Of a DNA stretch of 64,000 nucleotides, positions 43,694 through 57,211 are shown piece by piece (within the stretch, counting starts at the first letter, position 1; every line of letters starts with the position of its first letter). Source of the stretch: Diphasiastrum complanatum (taxonomy: Eukaryota; Streptophyta; Lycopodiopsida; Lycopodiales; Lycopodiaceae); NCBI GenBank assembly GCA_029204225.1, contig CM055108.1, positions 47,107,486 through 47,171,485 on the forward strand, written 5' to 3'. The position numbers and the translations under genes were made by a program. Below the pieces are notes generated by a model. That model worked only from the letters and a program-made list of their open reading frames with translations. It did not search any database and was not told the DNA's origin.

Positions 43694-45998
43694 GCCATTA
43701 GGAAAAATTTGGGCTCAAAATGGGCCCTTTAAGAAATTTGACTTTAGAGAGAGAATGGAGACCGGTACTGTTTGGTTACCGTTTTTTGAGTTTCCGACAC
43801 TGCCCGCATTCTAACTACTGTGGTTAAAACTAGCTCTAACTTCAGACAATAATTAGTTAAGCATGCTTGTAATAACAGCCATACATTTGTCATATAATCC
43901 GGGGCTGTAAACGTCCACCAATAATAATATTACAGCATGGTACCTGTGCCTAAAAGTAATGAACGGTCTATTACTAAAAAATAATGGCCACCGAATTCCG
44001 TACCTAGAGATACGATACGTTCACGGAAAATTATGAGGGCAATCATTTCTAAAACTCTGCTCTACATAAGCACTAACATGACAATAAAGAAATCTTTACA
44101 TTTGAATTTCACGCCCAAATATCGGTTCAGCATGCGCACACATCATCCGGATACCCTTCAGTCATGGTGGGTCAAGTGGCGTGCCCCTTGGCCTAGGAGG
44201 TGGTGGTGGAGGACGAGTGTTGGTGGATTTCCAGGTGGCCTCCTTGCATTGGGACACCTCTGTGTTGTTTGCTTTGCACAGCCATTCGTGTACCCAATAT
44301 CGAATCAGCGCGCGCGTACCAAGTCAGCAGCTGCAGAATGTAGGTTGGGCGCGCCGAACCGATATCGGACAAAAAAGTCAAAAACTAGGCTATATCAGAT
44401 GGGCGTGTTGAACTGATATTGAAAAACGGTAACTTTTGAAAGACAGCTCGGATTTAGATGATTACAATGCCATTAGAAAGCCCTCGACGAGAGCTTTTCA
44501 ACGGCACCCAACATGACCTAGTTCCGAGCTACGGTTAAAGAGATATTTTCAGTCAAAGTTTTGGGCGGTAAAACAGTCAACAGTCAACCTAATATTGAAT
44601 CGGTGTGCAGTTGACTAGTTTGACCCGGTAAAACCCTAAGGGCGTGCGTCGATCCCAAAACTTTGACTACCTATAACTTTTGAACCGTAACTCGGAATTA
44701 GGTCATTCTGGTGCCGTTGCGAAGCTCTCGTCGAGCTCTTTCTAAAAAAAAAATTGAAAATCCTAATATCAGTTCGACTCACACCCTTAGGGTTTTACCG
44801 GGTCAAACTGGTCAACCTCGCGCCGATCCAATATTAGGTTGATCGTTGACTGTTTTACCGCCCAAAATTTTGACTGAGAATATCTCTTTAACCGTAGCTA
44901 GGAACTAGGTCATCTTGGGTGCATTGAAAAGCTCTCGTCGAGGGCTTTCTAATGGCGTTGCAATCGTCTCAATTCGAGATGTCTTTCAGAAGTTACCATT
45001 TTATTTTTTTACAATAGACAATATCGGTTTAGTGCGCCCAACCCAATCATGGGATTCTTGTTCCAGACTCCCACACGCCCATCCGATATAGCCTAGTTTC
45101 CGACTTTTTTGTCTGATATCAGTTCAACGCGCCTGACCTACATTCTATAGCTTCTGACTTTCTACGCGCACGCTGATTTGATACTGGGTTTTCGAATGGC
45201 CTTTGGTATTAAATGAAAACTGAATGAAATATTCTAATTTTCAGAGGGGATATTCTAGATTCTCCCTTTGGCGTGGAGGCAACCACTTCTAATCTACAAA
45301 GATTTCAAAGTGTGTGATTGTCCAAAAAACAAAGATCAGCATGGGAAAAGTATGAAGACTCGGATCCAATCAAAAAATTTAACACAACGAACAATGGCCT
45401 ATACTCACTTGGGCATTGATCCGCTATCGACTGCCGACTTTCATACTCGGGTTATTGATTCGGCGCGCGCCTCCTATACTGCCTCACTGTTGATCTGTAC
45501 ACATGCGTGCTGATCCGATACTAGGACATTGCATGGCCCGCACCAAACAAGATGCTCTGGCCCGCATCAATGGTTCCTCTTGGTCTCCGATTGCGTGTCG
45601 TCATTAGTCCAAAATATCTCTATGGAAGTTGAGTATCATTGAGAACAAAGAGAATGAGAGGTATACCTAAGAATGACAAGAAGTTCCTAAACTACAGGCA
45701 TTTGTTAACTACAGTTTATAACTATTTACGTCAAATCAACCTCGAGTGTACAAATACGGGTAGCAAAAGAGTATTCGGGCAATATTTGTGGTCCAATCAC
45801 AATCGTTTGTACTGTCCGGCGGGATTTTTAAAAATCGCCAAAATTTGACTGGGAAAGGCAAAAGCAATTTCCGTCCGTCCACCAGTGTTACAGTTCATCA
45901 CAGATGGACACAATTGATTGGGCCACTTAAGCATTGAAACCGTGCGAAGTAAAAAACTACATCTTGACAAAGGGCCCATTTTGAGTTCTAATATCTTC
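43694..45998. mobile_element. 2.3 kb insertion with TAA target duplication (U2)
   Basis: Copy of 19626-21929, at the same site in gypsy RT. One extra A in a homopolymer is the main length change. The fold-back spans 44281-45200. Confidence 0.65.
44281..45200. repeat. GC-rich fold-back (U2)
   Basis: Copy of 20213-21131 with the same ends (GCCATTCG and CGAATGGC). Confidence 0.75.
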
Positions 45999-46001
45999 TA
46001 A

Positions 46002-46229
46002 TGATAAACCCCGTTCTCTGTGGCAAAGGCTATTTCATGTTTATCTTCAGGGGCTATTTGACCAAGGAAATAACCGCTGAATCCATCCAAGAAGCTAAAA
46101 GCTTCAGCTCCCGCCATTTCCTCTAAGATTTGGGTCGTTAAAGACAAGGAAAACTGGTCTTTCTTCGTAACCGCATTAAGGTTCTTGAGATTGACACAGA
46201 TACGAAGTTTGCCGTTTTTCTTGGCAGCA
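46002..46229 (-). pseudogene. pol: Ty3/gypsy RT N-terminal part (U2)
   Basis: Copy of 21933-22160 with one Lys-to-Glu difference (EDKHEIAF). Confidence 0.85.
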
Positions 46230-46383
46230 CCTACAGAAATGCATTGGAAGGCAGCTAAGCGCATTTTGTATTATATCAAAGGCACTTCAGATTATGGCTT
46301 GACCTACAGGAAGCATGAGGGTTTACCTAAGTTATGTGGCTATGTGGATGTGGATTGCGGAGGTGCTATAGGTGTGTCGTGAT
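46227..46383 (+). pseudogene. Ty1/copia RNase H fragment (U2)
   Basis: Copy of 22158-22314 with no change in the predicted peptide. Confidence 0.75.
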
Positions 46384-46875
46384 AATCATCACCCAGTTGT
46401 CATATGGGCTTGGCAAACTTGAAAGAAAATTCATTATTGTGTCTTGATCGTCAATATTTGATCCGACAACGGCCATCTGTTGTAGCAGGTTCTTGATTAT
46501 GTGATCTTGTTGTGAATCACCATTTGTCATCGTGAGTGAGTAGAATTTCCTTCTGAGGTGTAGTTTGAAGGGTACGTCTCGCACATCGTACAATGTGCTC
46601 AAGATGTCCCAGACTTTTTTTGAGGTCTAAGCTTCAAACACATGGCCGATTTGTGTGTCTGAGATGTTGAGGATAATCAACACAAAAGCTTTGCCATCCT
46701 TCAGCTTCCATCGGGAGATTGCAGTGTCGTCTACTTCGGGTCTTGCCTCTGCACCTATGACAACTACATACAACTCCTAGGCCATTAGCACATTTTTCAT
46801 CTTAAATTTTCACAGATGGTAGTTGGATCCATTAAGCTTGTCCATGATGAGACTGACTTTGCTTTGGGAATCCAT
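46366..46875 (-). pseudogene. Ty1/copia gag remnant (U2)
   Basis: Copy of 22297-22806, with a Leu-to-Gln change in the clean part of the frame. The decayed primer site is at 47016-47028. Confidence 0.75.
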
Positions 46876-47028
46876 CTGGAAGTTAGTCTAGGTGACACTA
46901 ATAACTATCAATGACTTAAGAATGAAAATCTAATGCTATTTATAGAACAAGAAAACTATTATTCTATGGGCTGATAGAACTAGGTTCTGTGGGAAGCTCA
47001 TCAAGCTATAAAAATGGCTCCAATACTA

Positions 47029-49720
47029 TGTTGAGAGATGTTGGTGGAAATCTCATCGATGCGTACACTACTGCGCGGATCACAATGGATCACCCAGGAG
47101 AACACAAAATTTGTTTGCGCTTTGCGAAAGCAAGAAGAGCAGACATTAATACAAAATAGTAAGAGAGTTAAAAAAACGAAATAGCAAAGGCATGCAACAT
47201 TGACAAAGATCTGAATGCAATAACAAGATAGTACTTGATTCAAATTAATGTATATGTAAATACAAGTCATATTGATGATGTGCACACAAGACAATTGTGG
47301 ACGACTCCGTCATGCTCAAGAAGCTAACTTTGCTTTGTAAAAGCTTGAGCTTATTACTGACAATCAGTTTGAAAGAAAGAATCGATGCGTGAAAGCATGT
47401 ACAATGTCTGTCTATGATAAGTCTCTTTTGTTGTTTGTTATAATGATCATCATCTACATACAAATTGCATTAGTGTTGACGTATGTACAAAAAGGAAATA
47501 GAGTAGTAGCACCGTCTTGGGTAGATTGTGGCGGCGGTGGCTATTTTTGTCCAAGTGGTTGCACAATACAATAAGTGGGTGTTAGGAGACTGCGACTATC
47601 CGGAGTCGAGCGTATTGCTGTTGATAGTCGATGAGGTCGATAAAGTGGACTAATCTTGATGGTCCCAACGTTAGTCGATTAAGTCGACAACTCGGACAAG
47701 TTGGACTTCCTCGACAAGTCGGTTGCCACTCTAAAATTTTATCTTTGATATTAGCGCATTTTTGCAGACTGTGCGACAATGCATGTAAAACTACAACAAT
47801 CGAATGGAACTAGATTAACATGAAATTTGGGAGAGTTGAGGAATAAATCCAACACAAGCTTAATTCAATTGTCAATATCACATGCAGTTCACTTGCCTTT
47901 AAAATTCCTATTCAATTCAAATCGGGACAAAATTGCATAGCTAGTTCTGGATTCCACAGAAATATTAACCTGTTTCAAGTTGGCCCATTTATCCTCAGTG
48001 GAGCTTATTTTTAAAAGCTTTTACATAACTAATGGTAGGGTTGAAAGTTGACGGAAGAGGGAGAAGACCCCTAGGGTTAATCAGAATGTTATTAGGAGCA
48101 CTGATGATAGGAGAAACAAAGTTCAATCTACTAAAAAAGGGGGCAGAGCAAAGGGATCTGCTCGAGTGAGGAGAAAGAGCAGTCTTATCAAGCTTGAGGA
48201 TGTCGCGTTTTTGGAAGTGACCATGACCATTAGAAAAGGAGAAGGAAAAGAGTAAATCAAACTATCAATCTATAATAGAAAAAGAGTTACTTTACTCTCC
48301 TTTTTCGTTTTGATCCATTTTTCGTTGTCCCAGTAAAATAACCGCTAGGAACTTTGAGAAGCAAACAAGAACCAGATCCTCACAAAACAAAACTTTGGCT
48401 CTTCCACTTCCGCCATCCCCAAATGTGCCTTTTAATCTCTCACTTTCCTAACCTATTCCATTTGTTAGAAACTTCGCTATCCCAGATTCGCTATCTTGGC
48501 ACTTTTTCAGGTTTTCGATTTTCTCGCTTCCGTCCATTGTTTTCGAAAGCACTTCAAAGATGTATGCCTATCTTTCATGTTTGGGAGTTTCCTCTTTCTC
48601 GAGATTAATGCTTTCCCACGTTCCCCTGGTTTCGGGAATTTCGTCTTTTTTTGTTGATCTGCTACTTGGTTTTTATCCTTTTTTGCGTTTCTGTTTCATC
48701 TACCCTGCAAGCTTGGTTGAATCTTTCGACGATCCCCAACAAGCTTCGTTGGATCAATCACTAACTGTCCTGCAAGCTTACACCTGTTTTCCTTTGGATT
48801 TTGGATTTTTTTTCCTTTGGATCTTCGTGAGTTTCTCCTCTTTTGTCTTTTGCGTCTACGCTTCCAAGTATTGTCTTTATTTTTAAAATAAAAAACTCTT
48901 GATATCAAATTACATTTAGGATTCTCATTCTTATCTATTCTTAATAATATCCTACAAGATAATTCTTGGCACTTCTTGATATAATGATTATTCACTTGTC
49001 AAGAATCGTCAGTTCTAATATTAAGGTTCTTAATCTCTATTATACAGTAAATATCTATAAAAATTATACATATATATGTACATTGAGAGAAAAAAAATCC
49101 AAATGAATAAGAAAAATTTGAAAACTCAGCCAACACTTTTTGTGCACAAATAGTAGAAGTTAGAACATAGCGATGGGAAGCTGGACAATGGTGAGAACTT
49201 TTAATTGAGATTTTATTTGATGGTCCTTTCACAAGCTTGTTTAAAATATTTCACCTATTTGATGCTTTGCAGGGCTAATTGATGCTAACGTTATTCCCCC
49301 CCTTGATAGGTCAATTTGATTCTCAACATCAATTCAAGGTTGAAAGGGACTTTGAACTGGGAGACAATTCTTACAAAAGCCCATATTAGTTGGCTCTACA
49401 TGCAAGGTGATTCTTAGAATTTTTTATACTCATCAATTTGGGTCTTTAGAATCGGTTGATCCTGGAATTCCTTTGATCGATGCAGCCGAGCCGATCACAA
49501 TGGCTGGGTAAGGAATTGATGATGCCCTTTTGATTGAAGCGGCATTTGTAGATGCGCGTGTTTGCTACATTACCCGATCGCTTTCGTTCTCTATCTCTCT
49601 TTCCTGTTCGATAAGCAATCATTTCGGTCCTCTAGTTCGAAGCAATTGTGTGTTTGTCCAAGCTCCAGAAGCAATAGTTTCTGTTCGCAGATGCTAGCTA
49701 GCAATAGGAGTTTTTACTAG
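47029..49720. other. Right third of U2, mostly unassigned
   Basis: Matches 22960-25960 minus 305 bp. The unidentified open frame copy lies at 47866-48261 (minus, broken). Nothing else is recognised. Confidence 0.5.
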
Positions 49721-50000
49721 CACTTTGTGCTCTGCATTCAGCGGATTGTTTTGCGCTCTGCATTTGGCACGATAGAGGGCCACATTTGCGATTGGGTTTC
49801 AGAAACAAATACGCATAACTTGCCTCCGGGGTACGCCCCTTTGTTGTATCTGCGGCCAGTGGTTTTAAGGCCTAGAAGGTTAAAATTTACCGACTGGTCA
49901 GTTAAAAGGTTAGTTCTGGATCTCTTCTGCCGCTTTTTTGTGGAGTCAAATGTGACATTGCTTGAATTTAAGGACAATTAATACCATACAGAATATGATA

Positions 50001-50632
50001 GTACATCTCTTTCTCTCCCTGTACATAATCTTTTTGTCAGAATTCCATATGATCCCAGTTAGGTTTATTTTAATTCTGACCATTATAATCAACACGAAGC
50101 TTACTTAGCTGGTAAAATTGATCAGCTCGGCAATTATTTTGATTTCTTTCTTCCGGATTCACATAGAAGCTATAGATTAGGTCCAAAATTTTGTGCAGAG
50201 TTAAAAGAAAAAACATAAGAAATTACAGATGTTATTGTAGAAGCCGGCGGAAACTTTTTGCAACATAGTATTAGTTTTGATTCTGAGGGTGTAGTTTTAG
50301 TTGCTTGTCCATTTTTTATGGGAGTGGTGAAGGCAAAAGACGCCAATTTTGAAAGGGTTGTATATTTCATCGAATGCAGTCCAGCGGCAAATTTTTATTT
50401 GATTCCATATGAGAATAAGTAAGGATTGCTAGTTTGCTTTTATTGCTTTAATTTGGATGCTGAACATTTTTTCTGTAAAGATAAATAAGGAGGGAGTATC
50501 AAATTTTCTCTGTGTAAAAGTAAATTTAGCTAATAATACACATAGAGAATTTGATTCTCTAGTTCATAATGTCGTTCAGAAAATACTGACAACGGCGACC
50601 TCAATTGGAGAGATAACCATTGAATCTCTTAA
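50001..50632 (+). pseudogene. C-terminal extension of the H3-like gene (right arm copy)
   Basis: Positions 50001-50429 mirror 40421-40847 and show the same frame with the same TAA, but lack the H3-like start because U2 faces the other way. After the point where the left arm breaks, a further open frame encodes GVSNFLCVKVNLANNTHREF and ends ATSIGEITIESLK before a GTATAT donor at 50633. This may be the next exon, but the available acceptors (for example 50480) do not join in phase with the preceding frame. Function unknown. Confidence 0.45.
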
Positions 50633-50689
50633 GGTATATAAAATTTATCTTTGATATGCATGTATTTTTTTAGTTTAAATCTATTTCAT

Positions 50690-52048
50690 TCAGTTCTGGC
50701 GTTCGACCGACCTTGATTGGTTGAAAAACCAATCAAGAATTTCAAAGAAGGTGGGAACATTGCGTAGAACAGAAAGCTTTTCTGCGCTTCGCTCATCCTA
50801 TCGTAGATATTATTTGAGCTATGCCACCGCCCATCCAGCGGGACTTTTGTCATCAGGACCTTGGGCCGTTTCAAAATCGCGGATACTACTAACTCTATTA
50901 TTATGGAAAATCGTGGTATTGAGATGTAAAATTGAGAAATTATTCCAGTTTAGTAATAGTCCACCTACGGGACAAACGTTTGGCTCTCGTCGCTCGGCAT
51001 GCGATAGCGTGAACCTTACGAGACCGATCCAGTTCAGTCATGGTTGGTGGAATACCCTCGAGGGGCTTAACATTACAAACACCATAAATCCGCACCCGCC
51101 CTTCAGCATTCGAGGGCTTTGCTTTCGCCACATCTCTTGACTCTATTACATGAGGATAGAGCTGGTAGCTGGGCTTATAGTTTATTTGGCTTAAACGTAC
51201 CACTCATAATGGTAAGTTCAAGCCCTAGTAAGCCTATTCTCTACTTGCTATATCCTCCTGTCCTTCAAGCTCGTTCTGCGAACCTTGCTGCTTCTTCCAT
51301 ATATAGGAAGGGTGCAACGGCGGGTTGTGATCTTGAAAAATTCACGGGTGAAAGCCAATGCCCCGCCCGGGCTTGGGGCTAATTATTAATTTCGTACGAA
51401 ACGGGGTAGTTGCGGCCTTCGGCCCTTCCATGGGAAAGCCGGAGAACGCGTTATTATTTTTCCACCTGGGACTTCGAATCTCCAATAGCCTCATTCCGTA
51501 GGGGTACGGATACCACAATGCTATCCATAGAGTGGTGTTGCATCCGATCCGTCACGAGCGGGCTAGGTTCGTCATGGCCCACTACTCCCAAATAAATAGA
51601 ACCCTACAAGGGCATATCTACGTCGGTCAAATACATTTGGTACGCCTTAGATTATTTATTGGACTATCAGGAACCATCACCAGGGATGCTCGCCCTTCCG
51701 GGGGGGGGGCGCTAAGCTTGGAAGTGGACCACTCCTACCCATTATCTAGATGGAGGGTCTTGGAGTGAACATTTGGCAGATGAGAGGCGTCTCCTCCCAC
51801 AGAGATTACTTTGGACCTTGTGAAGCGAGTAGCACGGTAAAGCCGAACAACAGAGCTACTCGACTAGAAGGGGGTTGGGAGCCTATGAGCGGTAACGTTC
51901 CTGAAGTTTCTCCGAGAGGAGCAGCGGAGGGAGACGGCCGCTTCTCTCATTTCCGCTCATTGTTATCACCCATGGAGTATAGCCAAGTGGTAAGGCATTG
52001 TTTTTTGATACCGACATGCAAAGGTTTGAATCCTTTTACTCCAGCTTT
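50690..52048. other. Mitochondrial DNA insertion (NUMT)
   Basis: This stretch is richer in GC than its surroundings, has plant-mitochondrial style intergenic sequence (for example GGCCTTCGGCCC and CTGCGCTTCGCTCATCC) and contains a mitochondrial trnQ. The ORFs of 87-139 codons could not be matched to known mitochondrial proteins. The left border is approximate; the right border lies where the palindrome resumes at about 52048. It may contain intron or spacer sequence. It is absent from the left arm. Confidence 0.65.
51973..52044 (+). tRNA. trnQ: Mitochondrial-type tRNA-Gln (UUG), decayed
   Basis: The 72-bp sequence folds as a tRNA: acceptor TGGAGTA pairs with TACTCCA, D arm AGCCAAGTGGTAAGGC, anticodon loop TTTTGAT with UUG, T arm AGGTTTGAATCCT, discriminator G. 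It resembles the native plant mitochondrial trnQ, not the plastid one. The anticodon stem (TTGTT/ACCGA) has a mismatch and a wobble pair, consistent with C-to-T and G-to-T type decay after transfer to the nucleus. Unlikely to be functional. Confidence 0.75.
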
Positions 52049-53932
52049 ATGCAATTATTATGAACTCTACGTTGGTCGAAGCTGCTACAAAGTACATGAA
52101 TGTATTTTTAATTTCAATCTAATTCGTAAAAAGAAAAGCAAGCTAACGTAAGAAACTACACAAGCCTCCCAACGAAGCCAGAATAGAACCTCTCCTACAA
52201 AAAAAAATAAAAGAAATAAAGGGAGGGGGAAAGGTCCTCCCCATTTTCCCTATCCATAATAGTGGGCTTCCCCACCAACCAATGGTAGTTTCATTATGGT
52301 AGTATACAAATGAAACAAGAGGTCAAATAATTGACTGTCTCAGAAAAAGCTACATAAAAACAAAAGCATTAGAAAGTGGCATGCTTGGACAAAAAGGAAA
52401 ATAAGACCAAACATTACACTTTTAACAACTGGCATCACACACAATTCAAAAAAACATTGATATCTGAACCATCCACCTGAACTTAGTTTTATATCTGTTC
52501 GATCTTCAATATAACTTAGTTTTATATTTGTTCAATCTTTAACATCACATAGCAATACAAAGACTAATGCTAGAGTACCCTGGATGATAGCATTACAGAC
52601 TACTACTAGAGTACCCTCTTGGATGATAGCAACATCCTGAAACACAACATCCAAAAGTACCCTAGGGCATAGTTACACGGTGTTTGGGAATATTGTGTTT
52701 CAAAATCAAGTACGAAATGAGAATTTCGAAACACTCCTGAGTTTATTATAGCATCAAGTCAAAAGTTGTAAGAAATGCATGCATTTTTTGTTTTTTTCAT
52801 AAGACCCTTAATGGCAATGTGTTCACGGTGTATACAACAATTCAAATATGGTGCACAGAAATTGTGGAATGTAGCCATGAAAACAACATTAGTCTACATC
52901 AGATTTTAAGTTTGTAAACTTAAAATTGAAACTTGTGACTTTTGCACACTATCATCATATGAAAATCCATGCACAATGCATATAAAAATTGAAAAGGTTT
53001 CAAAAGTGACACCACATAACAAACCAAAAATAGCTACTGGTCATTTAGAGTATCTCCAACTATGATCTAAGTTATTAAATACATATTCGTATTGTTAACC
53101 ACTGGCATAGTGTAGACTCTAGACTAAAGTGCTGATTTCTAAGTAACTATATCCGTATGACATTTACATACATGTTACATTTGTAAGATTCTTAGGAGAT
53201 CATTCATTGTCAGACATAGCTCAGCACCAGTAGTTTAGATAGATCAATAGGATACTAAAGTACATATCAGGGTATAAACCTTGACTTACATAAATGGATC
53301 ATAAACATATTGGATGGATATTTAGGATATAAAACCCTAACATAATGTAAATGTAGATAATAGACACATCTACTAACATCTAGACAGATCTATACATATA
53401 CATTAGATTTAATCTACGGAGATTAAAACAGGACAAGGTGAAGACAGAGAGTGAGAAGATGTCATGCTTATAGACAAACCTTGCCTTGGAAGTAAAAAAC
53501 TGGCTAGGCTCTTGGAATTGGAGAAAAGCTACAATAACCTATGGAGACAATCCATAGAACTAAGCAAATTAGTAGGGGGTAAGATCAACATATTGAAGAA
53601 AGGTATAGGGGAGTGAAATTGAGCAAAACTCTCGTGATGGACATTAGAAAACCCATGGAGAAAACTAGTATAATAGATCTTGATCACATTGTGTGGTGGA
53701 ATTGAATAGCTTTATTTTTGTAGACAATACTAAAACGTGTTTCAGCATTAAATCTCAATTTATTTCAACTACAAAATAATCAACTATAAAGCAATCAAAT
53801 ATCATATCAGACTCGACTTTTCTAAAACCAGGCCCTTATGTTTCTATTGCTCTTAGTTGCCAGTTCAGAAATGGAACGCTTTCCGTTCCGGAACAGGACC
53901 AAATTTATTTTAGAAAAAATATTTTTTTTTTT
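52049..53932. other. Mirror of 38539-40422, no genes seen
   Basis: Inverted copy of the non-coding stretch downstream of RING exon 4, including the small tandem duplication near 52557-52630. Confidence 0.55.
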
Positions 53933-54924
53933 TTACGAAGGAAAAAACCGCAATACAGTAATATTGTGTGATATCGATCTTTCTATCGTTACTCTACCGC
54001 GCTCAGAACTGATGCTCACATGCAGTTGGTGGAGCGCTCGTGCTTCTGCACACATAATGCCAGTATTAATTAGTTCATATTTACTCAAATTTCTAAATTG
54101 TGTAATGAAAAAGGTTACCTTTATTTTCTAACTAGGAACAAAGCTACTACACAACAATTTTTCATAACGTAGGTCTCAAGTCATCAAAAAGATAGAGCTA
54201 ACAAGTGAGATACATATGATTCATGAAGACAAAAATGATACTGACACGTAGTCAAAAACTAATGTTAAGTATTGATACGTACGAGGTGAACTATAATGCA
54301 AATGCAAGCCCGCATCCACTTGTCTTCGAAGCTGTACAACAAAAGAACAACCAAGGAATTATTTAAAACTTTGAAAATGAGAATGATAAGTTTTTAAAGA
54401 TTGGCTAACTATAAATACGTTCCTCTTTGAGAATTCAAAACGTTTGGATAAGTTGTCCTTTGTATTGAGACTTCGTTGAGTTTTTATTGAAACATGAAAG
54501 CTTGATCAATGACGATACTTTCTACCTATGTTTCATCATTATCTTGTGTCCAAGAAAACCAAAAGTTTAGATATGCAAGCCAACAATTTTGATCAGATCA
54601 CGTTTTACAAACAAATTATATTTAAACATGAAATGATTGATGATGTATGCATGCCTAACTATGTGACATCAAGCAAATGTTATGAAACTATCTAGAAGTA
54701 TTGCAACTAATTAGAAAAGAGCATGCAAGAAAGATGCACAAATTAGGTTCTTACATAGTCTTCATTTGATTGAATTACATCAATTATTCCAGCAAACAAA
54801 CCATCCATTGAAGAATTTTCCAAACGATGACTGCCATTTGCATAAAGCCATTGTCCTTCTTCAATACATCGACAATTTGGACATTGCATTGACCCTTTTG
54901 CATTAAATGCCGATCCTATACAAT
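53933..54924 (-). pseudogene. RING gene exons 4-2, second copy
   Basis: Exons at 53933-54045 (4), 54283-54331 (3) and 54755-54924 (2), mirror images of the right-hand exons at 37547-38538, with sites and frame unchanged. The matching exon 1 should lie to the right at about 65.5-65.7 kb, outside the window, if the arm continues. Within the window this copy is headless. Confidence 0.75.
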
Positions 54925-56665
54925 CTGTCAACAATCCATGGTTTTAGTACAGTATTCAAGCTAAAAGAAATAATTCAACAATTGATTTTATTCAAGCTAA
55001 AATGCATTATTGACAGCATTTGTAAATTAGAGAAAGGAAAAAGCATAGGCATTTCATGCATATTATGATTTATTACCAGAAAATTTTGTCAATTGGTCAT
55101 ATAAATTGCAATTCCAAAACTACATGAACCCACCATGTTCATACAATTGTTGTTCTAGTTGGTATGGTTTGGAGCAAAAACAAATAAGACTCCAAACAAT
55201 GAAAAGGTTATATTTGATCTTTATCTAACAATTTGTTGAGTCAGTGAAAGATATAGGCTCATCATAGACACAAATATATGCTGAATCAGATTTTTTTCTA
55301 GGCATCAAAAAAGCTACCCACAAAATGAAGGACCACAGTACCATGGATGGAACAAGTCGTAAGTAAGACATCCCTCTCACATCATTTCCACTCAAGAGTA
55401 GATGAAGGTCATAAGCATAAAGATATACTAGAAACGTAACTGGACTTGGTTTCATAGATAGGTTAAGTTTTTTCATCAAACTTTAGAGCATTTGGTTCAA
55501 CTTTCGAGTTACCAATAAATGCAACATTGAAGAATGACTTTGACTCCTGAAAATCAACAATACAAGGACACAAAAATCGGCAAAAGAACTTAAATAACAC
55601 TTGCACAGACAAATAGCTGCTACCCCTGTTTACAGGTAACCACAAAGAGCAAGTTACCATTGTTAGACTGTTTGATTACCTTGTTCTTGGTAATATTGTA
55701 AAAACCACATCTTGAATGTAGATGAACAATGTTAGGCTTCAGTCGTGTGACCTTCAATGACAAGGCAAAACCCACAGCAGGTGAGTAGGTGAACACCAGT
55801 AGCAGGCACAACTCATGCCCAGTTTAGGCACCTTCTGAAAGCATTTTGAAGAAAGGTCAATTCGTAGAGAAGGCAGGTCATAGGGGAAGCAGCAAAGAAA
55901 CGACTGATTTCCTTTGGAATCAGGCAAGTTTTCCGCAAAAGTTTTGGGCCTCCAAAAGTTGATTTGTTAGTGAGCTAGGGAGGCATCTTTTCAGCCATCA
56001 ACGACTAATCTGATAGTAATGTCAACAACAGCCATAAATTGCTGGAAAAAGAGTTACGAAGGTCAGGAATTCTGACCTGAAAGACAGCAGACCAGGAAAA
56101 TCAGCGACTGATGGAGCTGAGAAATCGCAACAAAGTTTCACAAAATCTGCTTGAAATTTCAGCGATTGGAGGGTAGCTGACCAGTGATTTCCACTACTGG
56201 AATTTTTCAGCCAGAAATCAATCCAAATTCCCAAAAATTCTGACTCCTAGAAAGGCAGCAGATTTGCTCCCTACAAAATTGGATTCATTAGCGATTGAGG
56301 AGGGGCCGAAATTTGCTCCTGTTTCAGCCATCAATTCAAGGGTTCCAGTGACCTAGGAGCAGCCATCAAGATCTGAAATTCAACTTTCTAACATTGAGTT
56401 TTGGCAGCAAGCAAATCTTCAAGAATCGGAGTGTTTTGTGGTTTCCTATCAGCGAATTGAGCCAGCCAAATGGAGTAGCTAAATCTGAAATTTGCCTACC
56501 TCTTTCTACCAGAGATTTGAGGCAGCCCGAAGGGACAAAAAATTCAATCATTCCTAAGTCACATCTTCTAGAGACATCCCTTCCATGCTATCAACTATTC
56601 AAGAATCAGATAATTTTTGTACATGATCCTCGTAATCTTCCTCCTACAACTCAACAGTACCGTGC
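54925..56665. other. Mirror of 35806-37546
   Basis: Inverted copy of the intron end with diffuse GCTGA-type repeats. No domain recognised. Confidence 0.55.
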
Positions 56666-57211
56666 ATAACGTTGTCCATATCATGGAAGTAGTCTACTTA
56701 CATGAAAAATCAGCTGACCCTTCACAAAATCAGGGAGGTCGAGCTCATATGCAACTTCTCCAACCTTAACAATAGCAATCTGTGGTCCAACTTTGGACAT
56801 TTGTTAGCATGTAGAATCTAGTCCTTAAGAAAAACTAAGTCCATGTATCAAAACTGTAAGGGTTTTCTATGTTGACCCACATAGCCCTTACTCAATCTTG
56901 GTCTCACTTCATTTTCTACATATATGATGTCTTTGCACTCTCTACTTTACCATTGATGGAGATAGTGTGGTTTATATCCATACGTCACCATCAAAGGACA
57001 CGTAACAATGGTTGAATGCTTTTTCTTTTGTAAGCAAACTCCAAGAATGCGAGGTACCTCCCTCATTCAACCTGTATCTAATAAGTACGTGAAGAATATC
57101 CTTGACCGCTTGGTTCCCTCATCTATTCAACTTGTCCATTTGATTGTAGTGAGTCTCAACTACTCATGGCCAATTATGGTCCCTAGCTATCCCAAACCTT
57201 AATCACAGTCC
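56666..57211 (-). pseudogene. Ty3/gypsy integrase fragments (right arm)
   Basis: Mirror of 35260-35805 with the same motifs (VKVGEVAYELDLP) and the same flanking direct repeats. Confidence 0.75.

Larger units (their letters stand above)
40867..50001 (+). repeat. Unit U2 (9.1 kb direct repeat)
   Basis: Second copy of unit U in the same orientation as U1. It differs by a few dozen substitutions, a one-base A-run change near 44753 and the loss of 305 bp at 49456-49460, where TTGAT occurs once instead of twice. Its flanks are the inverted arms ending at 40847 and starting at 50001; 19 bp (40848-40866) separate arm and unit on the left. Confidence 0.95.

Noticed and set aside
50721-51382. ORFs of 87-139 codons in the mitochondrial insertion as genes
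   Set aside because: They overlap on both strands, match no mitochondrial protein I know, and lie in transferred non-functional DNA.
51973-52044. Plastid origin of the tRNA-Gln
   Set aside because: The acceptor and T-arm sequence (TGGAGTA, TTTTACTCCA) fits mitochondrial trnQ, and the flanks are not plastid-like.
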